64,000 nucleotides of DNA, taken from assembly GCA_020796225.1 (NCBI GenBank), contig CM036761.1:39988428-40052427 (forward strand), given 5' to 3'. The stretch comes from Arion vulgaris (lineage: Eukaryota > Mollusca > Gastropoda > Stylommatophora > Arionidae). Of this stretch, positions 54,285 to 63,879 are shown one piece after another (position 1 is the first letter of the stretch; each line of letters starts with the position of its first letter). Both the position numbers and the translations under genes were made by a program. The notes beneath the pieces are model-generated. The model searched no databases and was not told the origin of the DNA. It saw nothing but the letters and a program-made list of their open reading frames with translations.

Positions 54285-55425
54285 CTATCGATGTCCTCAT
54301 TCCTTTACTCCAGCTATCTGATGTATCGATGTCCTCATTCCTTTACTCCAGCTATCTGATGTATCGATGTCCCCATTCCTTTACTCCAGCTATCTGATGT
54401 ATCGATGTCCTCATTCCTTTACTCCAGCTATCTGATGTATCGATGTCCTCATTCCTTTACTCCAGCTATCTGATGTATCGATGTCCTCATTCCTTTACTC
54501 CAACTATCTGATGTATCGATGTCCTCATTCCTTTACTCCAGCTATCTGATGTATCGATGTCCCCATTCCTTTACTCCAGCTATCTGATGTATCGATGTCC
54601 CCATTCATTTACTCCAGCTATCTCATGTATCGATGTCCCCATTCCTTTACTCCAGCTATCTGATGTATCGATGTCCCCATTCCTTTACTCCAGCTATCTG
54701 ATGTATCGATGTCCTCATTCCTTTACTCCAGCTATCTGATGTATCGATGTCCCCATTCCTTTACTCCAGCTATCTGATGTATCGATGTCCTCATTCCTTT
54801 ACTCCAGCTATCTCATGTATCGATGTCCTCATTCCTTTACTCCAGCTATCTGATGTATCGATGTCCCCATTCCTTTACTCCAGCTATCTGATGTATCGAT
54901 GTCCCCATTCCTTTACTCCAGCTATCTGATGTATCGATGTCCCCATTCCTTTACTCCAGCTATCTGATGTATCGATGTCCTCATTCCTTTACTCCAGCTA
55001 TCTGATGTATCGATGTCCTCATTCCTTTACTCCAGCTATCTCATGTATCGATGTCCCCATTCCTTTACTCCAGCTATCTGATGTATCGATGTCCTCATTC
55101 CTTTACTCCAGCTATCTCATGTATCGATGTCCTCATTCCTTTACTCCAGCTATCTGATGTATCGATGTCCTCATTCCTTTACTCCAGCTATCTCATGTAT
55201 CGATCTCCTCATTCCTTTACCCCTGCGAGTTCCAATTCCTTTACTGCTAAATGATCGGTCGTCTTCTTTATGCTATCTATATCGATGTCCTCATTCCTTT
55301 ACTCCAGCTATCTGATGTATCGATGTCCTCATTCCTTTACTCCAGCTATCTCATGTATCGATGTCCCCATTCCTTTACTCCAGCTATCTGATGTATCGAT
55401 GTCCTCATTCCTTTACATCAGCTAT
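54285..55425. repeat. 38-bp minisatellite, about 29 copies
   Basis: Units TATCGATGTCCTCATTCCTT plus TACTCCAGCTATCTGATG. Variants CCCCATT/CTCATT and CTCATG/CTGATG. An interruption at 55,218-55,283 (CCTGCGAGTTCCAATTCC to TATGCTATCTATA) duplicates the left flank at 54,222-54,285. Confidence 0.95.
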
Positions 55426-55439
55426 CTGATGTATATCTC

Positions 55440-55585
55440 TCTCGCGCGAACGTTCTTCACGGCCAATTTCATCATTCTTATTGTGATGTATAATTGGTCT
55501 ACTGACAAAAACGGAGTGATCTACGCTGGGTCGATTATGCACCCATGGTGACGAGGCCCGCCCATCCGGTTTCAGCCAGCTGTTG
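55440..55585 (-). mobile_element. Dispersed repeat, family I, diverged copy
   Basis: GAACGTTCTTCACGGCCAAT, TTGTGATGTATAATTGGTC and CCCGCCCATCCGGTTTCAGC resemble 53,115-53,270. Confidence 0.4.
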
Positions 55586-56149
55586 ATTTACTAGGGTGAG
55601 CTTTCCCTAGGGAGACAAGTATTTGAAGTTCTCAGGAAAAATGAACGAGAAGAAAGAGATCAAAATTAATAGAACACAATCTAACACTAGCCCGTTTGAA
55701 CGGTGGTAACGCATTGATACAAGAAATGTACGTGCAGCAAACTAATAGAGGCTGAGCAGCCCCAAAATAGTGCAGACATTAGAACCGTTTCAACAAGTCT
55801 TTTCTGCAAGTTGAAAACAGGGACGTAGTACACCAATAAAAATATATTTATAGAAGCACTTCAGATCAGATGTTTCAACTGCAGACGGTACTATCTGCAA
55901 CTATTAAATGCACTGCCTCTGTAAAGCTAAATGCTAGGGGCGTAAAGCCCGATATAAAAATCCCCACTGTCTTGTGTGTCATCACGGTTATGCAGAAGGA
56001 TCTAAAGGAGTAAACCGCAATTATAAATACGAATAGGGTGAACCCTAAGATAGTTGATAACTATTTGTGTACTCCTCTCCATCTTCTGACTTCCCCTTCA
56101 AACCTTGCTTGAATTCAAACATTTGTACTTTGTCTTTCCTTTGGATAAA
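55586..56149. other. Intron 1, no feature seen
   Basis: Unique AT-rich intronic sequence. Confidence 0.5.
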
Positions 56150-56405
56150 AAAGTGATCGTCTGTAGCTTAAGCGGTAGTGAGCTCGATCACAACACAAGC
56201 GTATCTGGTTCAAACACCGCGACAGGCAGTTTAGAAGCAAATTCGTTTCCGTGCGATTTTTACGAAAGGTAAAAATTAACCTCGCCGTTCAGAAAGAAAT
56301 TTTCAAACTAACGAATGTAGAAGTAATGCTTAGAAAATCAACGACTCGTTTACTGTGGTTGATGGCTAAGTCCTGTAAAGGATATGCTAAGATTGGATTG
56401 TCCTA
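56150..56405 (+). mobile_element. SINE family A, copy 4
   Basis: CGTCTGTAGCTTAAGCGG (A-box-like), TCTGGTTCAAACACCGC (B box), CAGTTTAGAAGCAAATTCG, TACTGTGGTTGATGGCTAAG and AGGATATGCTAAGATT. Confidence 0.75.
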
Positions 56406-57639
56406 TATGATAAGATAGGATATGCGTAGTTTGGTTTTTGCAAAATAGACAATTCACACTCCCTATATCAGCTGCACAGGCAAGACATACTTGTCAATTG
56501 ACCGTCTGTAAAGACGAAAAATGCCATATTATTAATTACTTAAACTCTATTTTAAGCTCAAAACTAAAGGTTGTATTAATATTAGATAATATGGGAAGGC
56601 GTATCTTGAGAAAACATACTTAAAATTTACTTAAAACGCAAAACGAACTTAACCTATTTTAGCACAAATCGCATACAGATCACATATAGTGAATATCAAG
56701 TAATTATTATAAAGAAAACGTTAAGAAACAACAATAAACATGATATGTGATAGAAGAAGCATGGACTGTGATAACTTTATATAAGAGATAATGAAATAGA
56801 ACAGTTAATAACATAATTAATGTTATCTTATCCATTTAGAATTGTTTGTATCTAGCCCCAACAGTTAACATAATCTGATATATCAATCACTGCTTGTAAC
56901 TAGTATATAGTCCAATATTATCTGATGTTTATATTGCTGTTTTCACCATGCACTCAAATGTGAATATTTTCTTTACCCTCCTATCGCTGTGTGGTCCTAG
57001 AAAACAAAACTAATAGTTTCTTATCCTTCTATCACTAGTTGTTTTTAACCCCTAAAGTTAATAGTTTCTTATTCTTCTATTAGAGTTTGTACTTAGCAAA
57101 CAAAGCTCTTATTTTCTTATCCTTTCTTGAAGATTTTTGTCTAGGAATAAAATTCCTTATCAACCCACATACGGACTCGAGGTTCGCCCCACGCGGGCCC
57201 ACGTCTCTTTCCTGAATGCACCCCTCTGAGTTCAATTCGGACCCCTACCTCAGGGATCCGTGTATGTGAGCCCACGCGCAACTCAACTCGGGCCCCCAAC
57301 GCCGGACCCGAGTTTCTCCTCACGTGGTCTCACATCTCTTCTCTGGATGCACCCCTCATCCCTTTATTCGCTTTTACCATAGGCCGGGAGAGATGTCCAG
57401 AGACAGTCACTCGGGAGTTCTTCTCGTATATCTTGCGAGTAGATCTCGTATAGCGTAACTGCTCTTGCATTGCTACTTAACCACAGTAGCTCTCCTTCGA
57501 TCCCTACCTACTTAACCAGATAGTATCCTCTATCTATTACCAGGGTCACAACGTGGAGGTTGGTAGGATCTTGATCAGTGCCAGCTCACTAATCCTGGCG
57601 CGCCGTTGTCCCTAGAATTGCGCCTTTGACCACGAATAA
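56406..57639. other. Intron 1; GC-rich stretch with an imperfect direct repeat
   Basis: AT-rich until 57,150, then more GC-rich. 57,174-57,228 (GACTCGAGGTTCGCCCCACG ... ATGCACCCCTC) and 57,305-57,357 (GACCCGAGTTTCTCCTCACG ... ATGCACCCCTC) are related direct repeats 131 bp apart. No exon or element recognised. Confidence 0.45.
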
Positions 57640-58640
57640 AGAATAAGTCTACAAGACACAAGCGTGTGGTACCAATATAAATACTTTCACATCGAATAAA
57701 TAAGATATCTACAAGACACAAGTGTGTGGTACCAATATAAATATTTCATACATCGAATAAAAAACATCTACCAGACACAATGTGTGGTACAATCTAAATA
57801 CTTTCATCGAATAAAGGAAAGCATCTCAAGACACAAGTGTGTGGTACCAATATAAATATTTCACATCGAATAAAGAAGAGTCTACCAGACACAGGTGTGT
57901 ACAATATAAATACTTTCACATCGAATAAAGAAGACATCTACCAATGACAAGTGGTACAATATAATACTTCAGATGGAATAAAGAAGACATCTACAAGACA
58001 CAATGTGTACCAATATAAATACTTTCACATCGAATAAAAAGACATCTACCAGACACAATGTGTACCAAATAAATACTTCAGATGGAATAAGAATAAGTCT
58101 ACAAGACATAAGTGTGTGGTACCAATATAAATACTTTCAGATGGAATAAAGAAGACATCTACAAGACATAATGTGTGTACCAAATAAATACTTTCAGATG
58201 GAATAAGAAGACATCTACAAGACATAATTTGGTCCAATATAAATACTTTCAGATGGAATACAAAAGACATCTACAAGACACAAGGTGTGGTAACCAATAT
58301 AAATATTTCAGATGGAATAAAGATAAGTCTACAAGACATAAGTGTGGGAACAATATAAATACTTTCGATGGAAAAAGAATGTCTACAAGACATATGTGTG
58401 GATTAAATAAATACTTTACATCGAATAAAGAAGACATCTAAAGACACAATGTGTACCAATATAAATACTTTCAGATGGAATAAAGAAGACATCTACAAGA
58501 CACAAATGTGTGGTACCAATATAAATACTTTCAGATGGAATAAAGAAGACATCTACAAGACACAAATGTGTGGTACCAATATAAATACTTTCAGATGGAA
58601 TAAAGAAGACATCTACAAGACACAAATGTGTGATACCAAT
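57640..58640. repeat. 60-bp minisatellite, about 17 copies, next to exon 2
   Basis: Units TAAAGAAGACATCTACAAGA plus CACAAATGTGTGGTACCAAT and ATAAATACTTTCAGATGGAA. The last three copies are perfect; copies at 57,740-58,440 have many 1-4 bp indels. The array stops 36 bp before exon 2. Confidence 0.95.
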
Positions 58641-58676
58641 ACTAATATTCTATAATTCTCTCTGCATTATTCCCAG

Positions 58677-58796
58677 CTTCTGGAGTACAATGTGGGCAAG
58701 TAAGATGCCTAACGGAAGCATATTGTACAAACAGGAATAAGTGCGAGTGTCCTGCGAGGATGGAAGGAGATGGAGAGTTTGATTGTTACCAGAGAA
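58677..58796 (+). CDS. Exon 2: EGF-like module
   Basis: Acceptor CATTATTCCCAG, donor GTAAGTGC, phase 1 at both ends, the usual symmetry of EGF-like exons. The 120 bp encode six cysteines spaced C-x4-C-x5-C-x5-C-x-C-x11-C, which fits an EGF-like domain. The last loop includes MEGDGEFDC, with the Gly-Asp-Gly often seen before the final cysteine in fibrillar or nidogen-type EGF repeats. No calcium-binding consensus (D.[D/N]E) is visible at the start. The exon begins only 37 bp after the 60-bp minisatellite ends. Confidence 0.8.
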
Positions 58797-58804
58797 GTAA
58801 GTGC

Positions 58805-58995
58805 TAAACACGTACACACAAACACACATACACCGACACACATACCGACACGCATATGCATAGGCACATATACACATACACAGACACGTAATGTTCACAT
58901 TCACAAACACACACACTTATACATACACACATACATTCATACACATACATCCACAAACACATGCACACACAGACAATTGCACACACACACATAAT
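58805..58995. repeat. CA-rich microsatellite
   Basis: ACACACA/CATACAC tracts, about 190 bp, starting just after the exon 2 donor. Confidence 0.85.
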
Positions 58996-59055
58996 ACATA
59001 CGCAGATATACACACCAGACAGACATGCACATCACCGTCTTAAACATATCAACTA

Positions 59056-59210
59056 ATCGCCCGAGTGGTTACCGGGGCCCAAATTTGGGTTGTAAAGAAT
59101 AGAACCACTGTTACCTGCCACGCATGTCGTAAGAGGTGATTAAGGAGGTTTGGCTGAAATTGGATGCACAAGTCCTAAATGTGTAGAAGTCAATGCGTTT
59201 AGGGAACGCA
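59056..59210 (+). mobile_element. Dispersed repeat, family I, copy 3
   Basis: CGCCCGAGTGGTTACCGGGG, AAGAATAGAACCACTGTTAC and CACGCATGTCGTAAGAGGTG; inverted relative to 53,100-53,360. Confidence 0.6.
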
Positions 59211-59430
59211 GTTCAAAATTCAGAAGAGTAGGGTAAGCTGAAAGCCACTGCGCGGGAAACATTCATAAGTAAAATTTTAAAAATAAAATTCCTACAAAAT
59301 ATTTTTGCGATCTTATAAATTACATCGGGGACCCTCGCCAGAGCTACGAAGTTCGTGCACTGCTGCTGAGATCTTCCTGTGTAAGAAAGAGATCGGAGAG
59401 CACATGGTTACTAACCGAGGTGCAACCATA
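59211..59430 (+). mobile_element. SINE family B, 5'-truncated copy
   Basis: AAATAAAATTCCTACAAAAT, ATTACATCGGGGACCCTCGC and GAGCTACGAAGTTCGTGCAC: the 3' half of family B directly after family I. Confidence 0.75.
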
Positions 59431-59479
59431 AAGAAAACAGTTAGAGACCGGGAAAAGCAGTGAACAACTGTTTAAAATG

Positions 59480-59716
59480 GGTCGAAGGATTGACTTCATT
59501 GCACCGGGTTTTACCCATATGGCTCGGTTCCTCTCCGCAGAAATGGAACACCACCTGTCGAGAGTATTGCACAAAGCACGAACTCCGTAGCTCAAGCAAC
59601 AATCCTAAGGGTCTCTGGAAAAACTGCACTCGTGAACAGAAGGCCGCGGTCCGGATTCGAACCCACGACCTTCGATTCGCAAGGCAAAGGGCTTAACCAC
59701 TCAGCCACCGAGACCC
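59480..59716 (-). mobile_element. SINE family C, copy 3
   Basis: Reverse complement of copy 2: GACTTCATTGCACCGGG, ACAAAGCACGAACTCCGTAG, GGATTCGAACCCACGACC and GCTTAACCACTCAGCCACCG. Confidence 0.85.
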
Positions 59717-59821
59717 TAAGCGAACAATTGTTGATGCCATATGCTCCACGTGGAGCGCAGGGAAATAAGTCAAGTCAAGTAAAAGCTATGATAATTGAAA
59801 CAATACTAATATTTTAAGGTC

Positions 59822-60034
59822 ATGAGAGAAATTATTAGTTGTCAAAGTTCAGGAACTGGAAACACCAATAGTCATAACGAGAGTATAGAAGACGATTACG
59901 ATGGTTTAGAGGAGCATACAAAACCGATGGCAAAGAGGCTGTCTAAATTTCATGATAACGAAGTTGACGTTCTCTCTCGTTTTTCGTCTGACGCACAAAC
60001 AGATAATACCTTTCATAATTATGATTCAGAATGA
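59822..60034 (+). other. Unassigned 70-codon acidic frame in intron 2
   Basis: An open frame with acidic and Ser/Asn-rich sequence (IEDDYDGLEEHTKP) ending in TGA TAG. A weak acceptor (ATATTTTAAG) precedes it in phase 0, which does not match exon 2 (phase 1). It may be the C-terminus of an old transposon protein; not recognised. Confidence 0.2.
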
Positions 60035-60129
60035 TAGAAATTAATATATTTTTTTTAAAGGCACACTGAGTATCAACTGAACAAATAAAATGAAAAAGGT
60101 CATGGATTTTATATATATATATATATGTA

Positions 60130-60379
60130 CAGGGTGTTCAAGATAATTGCAGCCCCATTGCCAATTCGAAAGTTGCCAGGTACAAATTGAGTTGTGTTTA
60201 TTTACTGTTTAAACCGGTTCTGACTAGCTACGTCACATTTGTTCATCGCCCTTCCCGCACTACAATTACACACCGTCACACAACCTTGACCTATACTACG
60301 TCATAACTGAATCTTCCATTTCCATACATATATGCCAGATTAGCTCCATTCACGGGCTGCTTTTAAGTTGAACACCCTG
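60130..60379 (+). mobile_element. mariner-type MITE, full copy, intron 2
   Basis: 250 bp, ends CAGGGTGTTCAAGATAA and AAGTTGAACACCCTG, flanked by TA at 60,128-60,129 and 60,380-60,381. Best-preserved of three copies. Confidence 0.9.
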
Positions 60380-60414
60380 TATATTAACATTTATGTTTTT
60401 CTTCAAATGCTACA

Positions 60415-60680
60415 GAAAGAGGACTTAGAATATTATCGACAGAGAAGAGATCAAATGCTTCTGTTCTGGAACAGTTTGATATTAAAGAGAGTCGGTTATT
60501 AATGAACATAAAAACAAGGTAAATTATATATTTTGAACACATAAAACGGCATGAATGCCTAGAGAAGACAATTCTGGAGGGAATGATGCCTGGAAAAAGA
60601 ATGAGAGGAATACCTCGAAGACGATGCGTGCAGGGTATCATTGGCGTTCTGAGAATGACTTCTGTTGACACCGGTCACCT
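60415..60680 (+). pseudogene. LINE ORF2 C-terminal fragment, intron 2
   Basis: RGLRILSTEKRSNASVLEQF, DIKESRLLMNIKTR, then YFEHIKRHECLEKTILEGMM and GKRMRGIPRRRC follow in order, matching the LINE tail pattern R..L...T.K..N..VL.......R..L..I..R...YFGH[I].R...LEK.[I]L.G...GKR.RG.PRRR. GH is EH here. The ends resemble splice sites (CTACAG and GTAAAT), but the content is clearly LINE. Confidence 0.85.
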
Positions 60681-60836
60681 TGCACAGAATAAAGCGTTTT
60701 TCTGAGCTGCTTTCATGGAAGCCAAGTTCCGAAAGGGAGCAGTTACTTGATGATGATGATGATGTTTTTCTTCCGTCATTTATGACATGTGTTCCTGTAG
60801 TATATAGCTTAACTGTTAAGATAATCTTCTTCTCAG

Positions 60837-60982
60837 ATGACTTACACACTGAAATATCTGACAGCCCTCTGAAATTAACAACTTTTAAAGACGCAACTGG
60901 TGAAGTATACTGGCCTTGCAAATTTCGGTATACAGAATTCACTACAAGTCAAAGAAACAGTAGACAAACCTGTCATTTTCAG
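60837..60982 (+). CDS. Exon 3: possible start of a vWD-like domain
   Basis: Acceptor ATCTTCTTCTCAG, phase 1 in; donor GTGAGAGG, phase 0 out; 146 bp. The joined frame reads NDLHTEISDSPLKLTTFKDA then TGEVYWPCKFRYTEFTT and ends TCHFQ. The pattern (D.H..., LTTF.D..G....PC.[F/Y]) resembles the start of von Willebrand type D domains (DPH..TF.G......C.[Y]), but the match is by eye and weak. An alternative acceptor at 60,820 (CCTGTAG) would also be in phase 1 but gives a stop-free extension with no domain support. Confidence 0.65.
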
Positions 60983-61069
60983 GTGAGAGGTTTGTGTAAA
61001 TACATTACCAATTAGCAGCTCACACAACGATCATAACACACACAACGACATCTAATGAAAGTTTTGACC

Positions 61070-61285
61070 TTCGCCTCACGTTCCGACAGTCGTGGGTTCG
61101 AATCCGGACTGCGACGTTCTGTTCACGGGTGTATTTTTTCCAGAGACCCTAATGATTCTTGCCGGAGCTTCAGAGTTCTTCTTTGTGCAATACTTCTGAC
61201 AGATGACGTGCTATTTATGCTCAGATGACCAGATATATGTGGTAAAATCCGGTGCAGTGAAGTCATCCTTCGGCTTTAGACCTTT
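61070..61285 (+). mobile_element. SINE family C, copy 4
   Basis: GTCGTGGGTTCGAATCCGGA (B box), GAGCTTCAGAGTTCTTC, GAAGTCATCCTTCGGCTTTA. The A-box end is diverged. Lies about 90 bp after exon 3. Confidence 0.75.
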
Positions 61286-61287
61286 GG

Positions 61288-61390
61288 GTCATCTTCATAC
61301 AGAAGGATGTTGTCTTATTAATCTCATTTTTCTGTCGCTTGTGATGTTGTCATCTTCATACAGAAGGATGTTGTCTTATTAATCTCATTT
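61288..61390. repeat. 60-bp-spaced duplication, 2 copies
   Basis: GTCATCTTCATACAGAAGGA plus TGTTGTCTTATTAATCTCAT occurs twice, 60 bp apart, with no differences. Confidence 0.9.
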
Positions 61391-61460
61391 GTAAAAATCC
61401 CACGGAAACGAATTTGCTTCCAAACTTGTCCACCGTGGAGTTTGAACCAGCTCACTCATA
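61388..61460 (-). mobile_element. SINE family A, head fragment
   Basis: GTAAAAATCCCACGGAAACG, AATTTGCTTCCAAAC and GAGTTTGAACCAGCT (reversed B box). Confidence 0.6.
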
Positions 61461-61684
61461 TACATATTCATATTTATATTCATATATATATATATATATT
61501 CACGAGTAAGACCTGACTATGGTCCAGAATAGAATTCTACGAAGATCAACAGTTGAAACGGTTCGAAATGAAAACTCAAAGATTTAGTTGTACTCGTAAT
61601 AGTTGAAGGAGGAGATTGTCAAGTGGCATGCTCCCAAACATAAGCCTGTACAGAATTGAGAGAAATGTTTTTAAAAAGTGGTTT

Positions 61685-61900
61685 TACAGCCAAAGGATTG
61701 ACTTCATTGCACCGGATTTTACCCCATATGGCTCGGTCCCTCTCAGCAGAAATTGTACGTTACCTGTCCAGAGTATTGCACAAATCACTAACTCCGCAGC
61801 TCCGTCAACAATCCTAGTAGTCTCTGAAGAAATTCATTTGTGAACAGAATGGCATCCGAATCAACTCACAACCTTCGACTCGTATGCAAGAGCGTAACCA
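61685..61900 (-). mobile_element. SINE family C, copy 5
   Basis: GATTGACTTCATTGCACCGG, CAATCCTAGTAGTCTCTG and CACAACCTTCGACTCGTATG; the head is continuous with the next tandem array. Confidence 0.75.
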
Positions 61901-62090
61901 CTTAGGCAGTATATTATATAGTGTTCGTAGCTGTAATGCAAACGTAACCATAGCAGTATATTATATAAGTGTTCGTAAGCTCGTAATGCAAGAGCGTAAC
62001 CATAGCAGTATATTATTATGTTCGTAGCTCGTAATGCAAGAGCGTAACCACTTAGGCAGTATATTATATAAGTGTTCGTGAAGTTTTGTT
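61875..62090. repeat. 55-bp tandem repeat containing a SINE head, 4 copies
   Basis: Units CTCGTAATGCAAGAGCGTAA plus CCACTTAGGCAGTATATTAT and ATAAGTGTTCGTAAG. GCAAGAGCGTAACCACTTAG is the reverse of the family C A-box region. Middle copies have small deletions. Confidence 0.9.
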
Positions 62091-62140
62091 TCATTTCCTC
62101 ATTTTACCAATCTCTGTTTGGCTTCATGTATTATCATTAG

Positions 62141-62281
62141 GTGCTTGGGATCAACGAAATGTTCAAAGGTAGGATAGCACCTACCGGTGTTGAAGTTAAT
62201 GTTGGAGTGACTAGTGCGTCCAATGTCACAATCGGCATTGGAATTCGTATAACGGGCAAAGTGGAGAACGGAGTATTCAAA
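62141..62281 (+). CDS. Exon 4: continuation of the vWD-like region
   Basis: Acceptor TATTATCATTAG, donor GTAAGAAG; 141 bp, phase 0 at both ends. Only phase 0 is open: the other two frames hit TAG within 12 codons. It reads VLGINEMFKGRIAPTGVEVN then VGVTSASNVTIGIGIRITGK and VENGVFK: alternating hydrophobic beta-strand-like sequence with one N-glycosylation site (NVT). It fits the C.F.V.G.N....G...V.V continuation expected in a vWD-type fold, but this is weak. Further exons must follow. Confidence 0.65.
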
Positions 62282-62324
62282 GTAAGAAGTAACTGCACGA
62301 GTGTGTCAATATTTATGTCTCTGT

Positions 62325-62344
62325 GTGTGTGTGTGTGTGTGTGT
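62325..62344. repeat. (GT)n microsatellite
   Basis: Ten GT repeats about 45 bp after the exon 4 donor. Confidence 0.9.
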
Positions 62345-62392
62345 TTACGATTACAAGGGTTTACACTACGACTGTATGTGTGGATATGCTGG

Positions 62393-62557
62393 CAGTGGCG
62401 GCTCGTGATCATTTTTGTTAGTGGGGCCAGACAAAAATTTGCGGAAAAAATCATGATTTTTGGTTAGGTTATATTTTAATTCATAAAGCAAATACACGTT
62501 ACACATTATTTTTGGTGGGGCCCGGCCCCACTTACCCCTAATGACGAGCCGCCACTG
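62393..62557 (-). mobile_element. hAT-type MITE, copy 2, perfect 8-bp duplication
   Basis: 165 bp between CAGTGGCGGCTCGTGATC and ACGAGCCGCCACTG, inverted relative to copy 1. Flanked by TATGCTGG at 62,385-62,392 and 62,558-62,565, an exact 8-bp target duplication, which identifies the hAT mechanism. Confidence 0.9.
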
Positions 62558-62566
62558 TATGCTGGT

Positions 62567-63049
62567 ATCAGGTTGACTTTGAATTCACCGTACATAAGTT
62601 ATTGTTATTAAATGTATTCATCTAAGTGTATAAAAGCCTTAGGAAAGGCAGAATAACTTGATAGTTTTTCCCTCATCTGTAATGTTGTTTTGGATTAAAA
62701 ATTCTTTGTCAACCAAACATCTTGTCGTATTCTGTAACGGATCGCCAACATTATCTCTTTCTAGTGGATGCACCAAGGTGCCAAATTGCTCTTTCTCCAT
62801 CTCTTAATGTCTCCTTCTTCCTTGGGTCGTAGTTGCCCTACTTCCAGCATGCCTCAACAAGTCCTTCTAATGTGCTTTCAACACCGTCGTATGTCTCCCT
62901 ACGTGTCCACAATATTTGATTTGCTTATCGTATCACTTTTCAAAATTATCTTTATCATCATTTATTTTGTAAGTACTTCTTTATTTATGTTTATTTAGTT
63001 GCATGAAATTCACTCAATCTTTCTTTCCTTTTTTTCTTTTAACCTTCTC
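62567..63049. other. No supported exon; possible LINE remnant
   Basis: A 76-codon plus frame at 62,768-62,998 is preceded by TCTCTTTCTAG in phase 0 but has no domain; the minus strand over 62,760-62,960 looks like a decayed LINE tail (PKEEGDIKRWRKS). Confidence 0.4.
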
Positions 63050-63400
63050 TGCTTTTTTGCCGCTAGGCGTGGCAGGTTTAACTGATGATCGGTTTCCAAG
63101 ATAATGCACGTTCGATCTCTTGATGTGCTGTGGTATTGTGGAGTTTTAAGATGGCTGTAACTCCATCAACCCATCCTTTTCTTGGTCTGCCCCTTCCTCT
63201 TGAAGATTCCATTTTCAGGTTGTACGCTCTTGCAACTGGTGTATTCGGGTTCATTCTCACCAAGTGGCCAAACCATTTGAATCACTGTTTTTCAATTAAT
63301 CTAATAGCAGGTGTTGTTCCGACTGTTCTAATTATCTCATTTCTTATATGGTCTCTTCTTGTTTTATTTACTGCTTTCCTCAAGCATCTCATTTGACATG
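63050..63400 (-). pseudogene. LINE ORF2 C-terminal fragment with tail
   Basis: Minus frames read MRCLRKAVNKTRRDHIRNEI, KWFGHLVRMNPNTPVARAYN and GRGRPRKGWVDGV, the standard order R..IRNE.I...., WFGH..RM, GRGRP...W.D. It ends in an A/G-rich tail (reverse of CTTTCCTTTTTTTCTTTT). One or two frameshifts only, so it is among the less decayed tails. Confidence 0.85.
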
Positions 63401-63879
63401 TGGTATCATTCACTCAATGATTATGCAAATATTCTGTTTTGATTGTCATAAATTTTTATACTTGATTAAAAAATGACACTTAGTAGTCCAATGATTTCCG
63501 CAAAAGTAAAAATTCACAGGTAATTCCCCATCATATAATATCGCAAAGGTGTGAACTATTCAAGTTCGTTCCAAATTTTGTGAACACACTAAGGTTTAAT
63601 TTTCACGAAACCTACCGGATGGATAACAGTAATTTTCCGTAGACAGTCTTATATACCTCACGACCTTACGAATTCATTTTTTAACTAATTGGTAGCTTAG
63701 TTGTTGCAAAAAACAACATTTTTAAAAATATAATTTTCTATAAGCACAACAAAATGAGAATCAAAGCCTGGAATATTCTAACGTGATCAGTCTCTTTCTG
63801 CAAATTGAGATCTATGTCACAAATATCATCAACACTCATGCCTTCTATTTTATGTCACACGTATAAACATAAGCGCCAT
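63401..63879. other. No recognisable feature
   Basis: AT-rich sequence after the LINE fragment. Confidence 0.5.

Larger units (their letters stand above)
48824..62281 (+). other. Gene locus: secreted EGF-like / weak vWD-like protein, 4 exons seen
   Basis: Exons 48,824-48,911, 58,677-58,796, 60,837-60,982 and 62,141-62,281 are separated by introns of 9,765, 2,040 and 1,158 bp. Junction phases are 1/1, 1/1 and 0/0, and all six splice sites are canonical GT/AG. The joined frame is 165 codons with no stop. It starts with a signal peptide, so the product should enter the secretory pathway. Introns are packed with minisatellites, SINEs, MITEs and LINE tails on both strands. The gene continues after 62,281; no next exon was recognised before 64,000. 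A secreted or matrix protein is likely; the function is unknown. Confidence 0.7.

Noticed and set aside
59822..60034. Alternative terminal exon of the EGF-like gene
   Set aside because: Only open in phase 0, while exon 2 leaves phase 1; acceptor weak.
60415..60525. Extra exon of the EGF-like gene (CTACAG...GTAAAT, open in phase 1)
   Set aside because: Its translation is the LINE tail sequence that continues across the supposed donor into YFEHIKRH; its exit phase (2) also does not fit exon 3.
62757..62998. Exon 5 of the EGF-like gene
   Set aside because: Acceptor and phase are possible, but the peptide has no domain-like character and the other strand looks like a LINE remnant.
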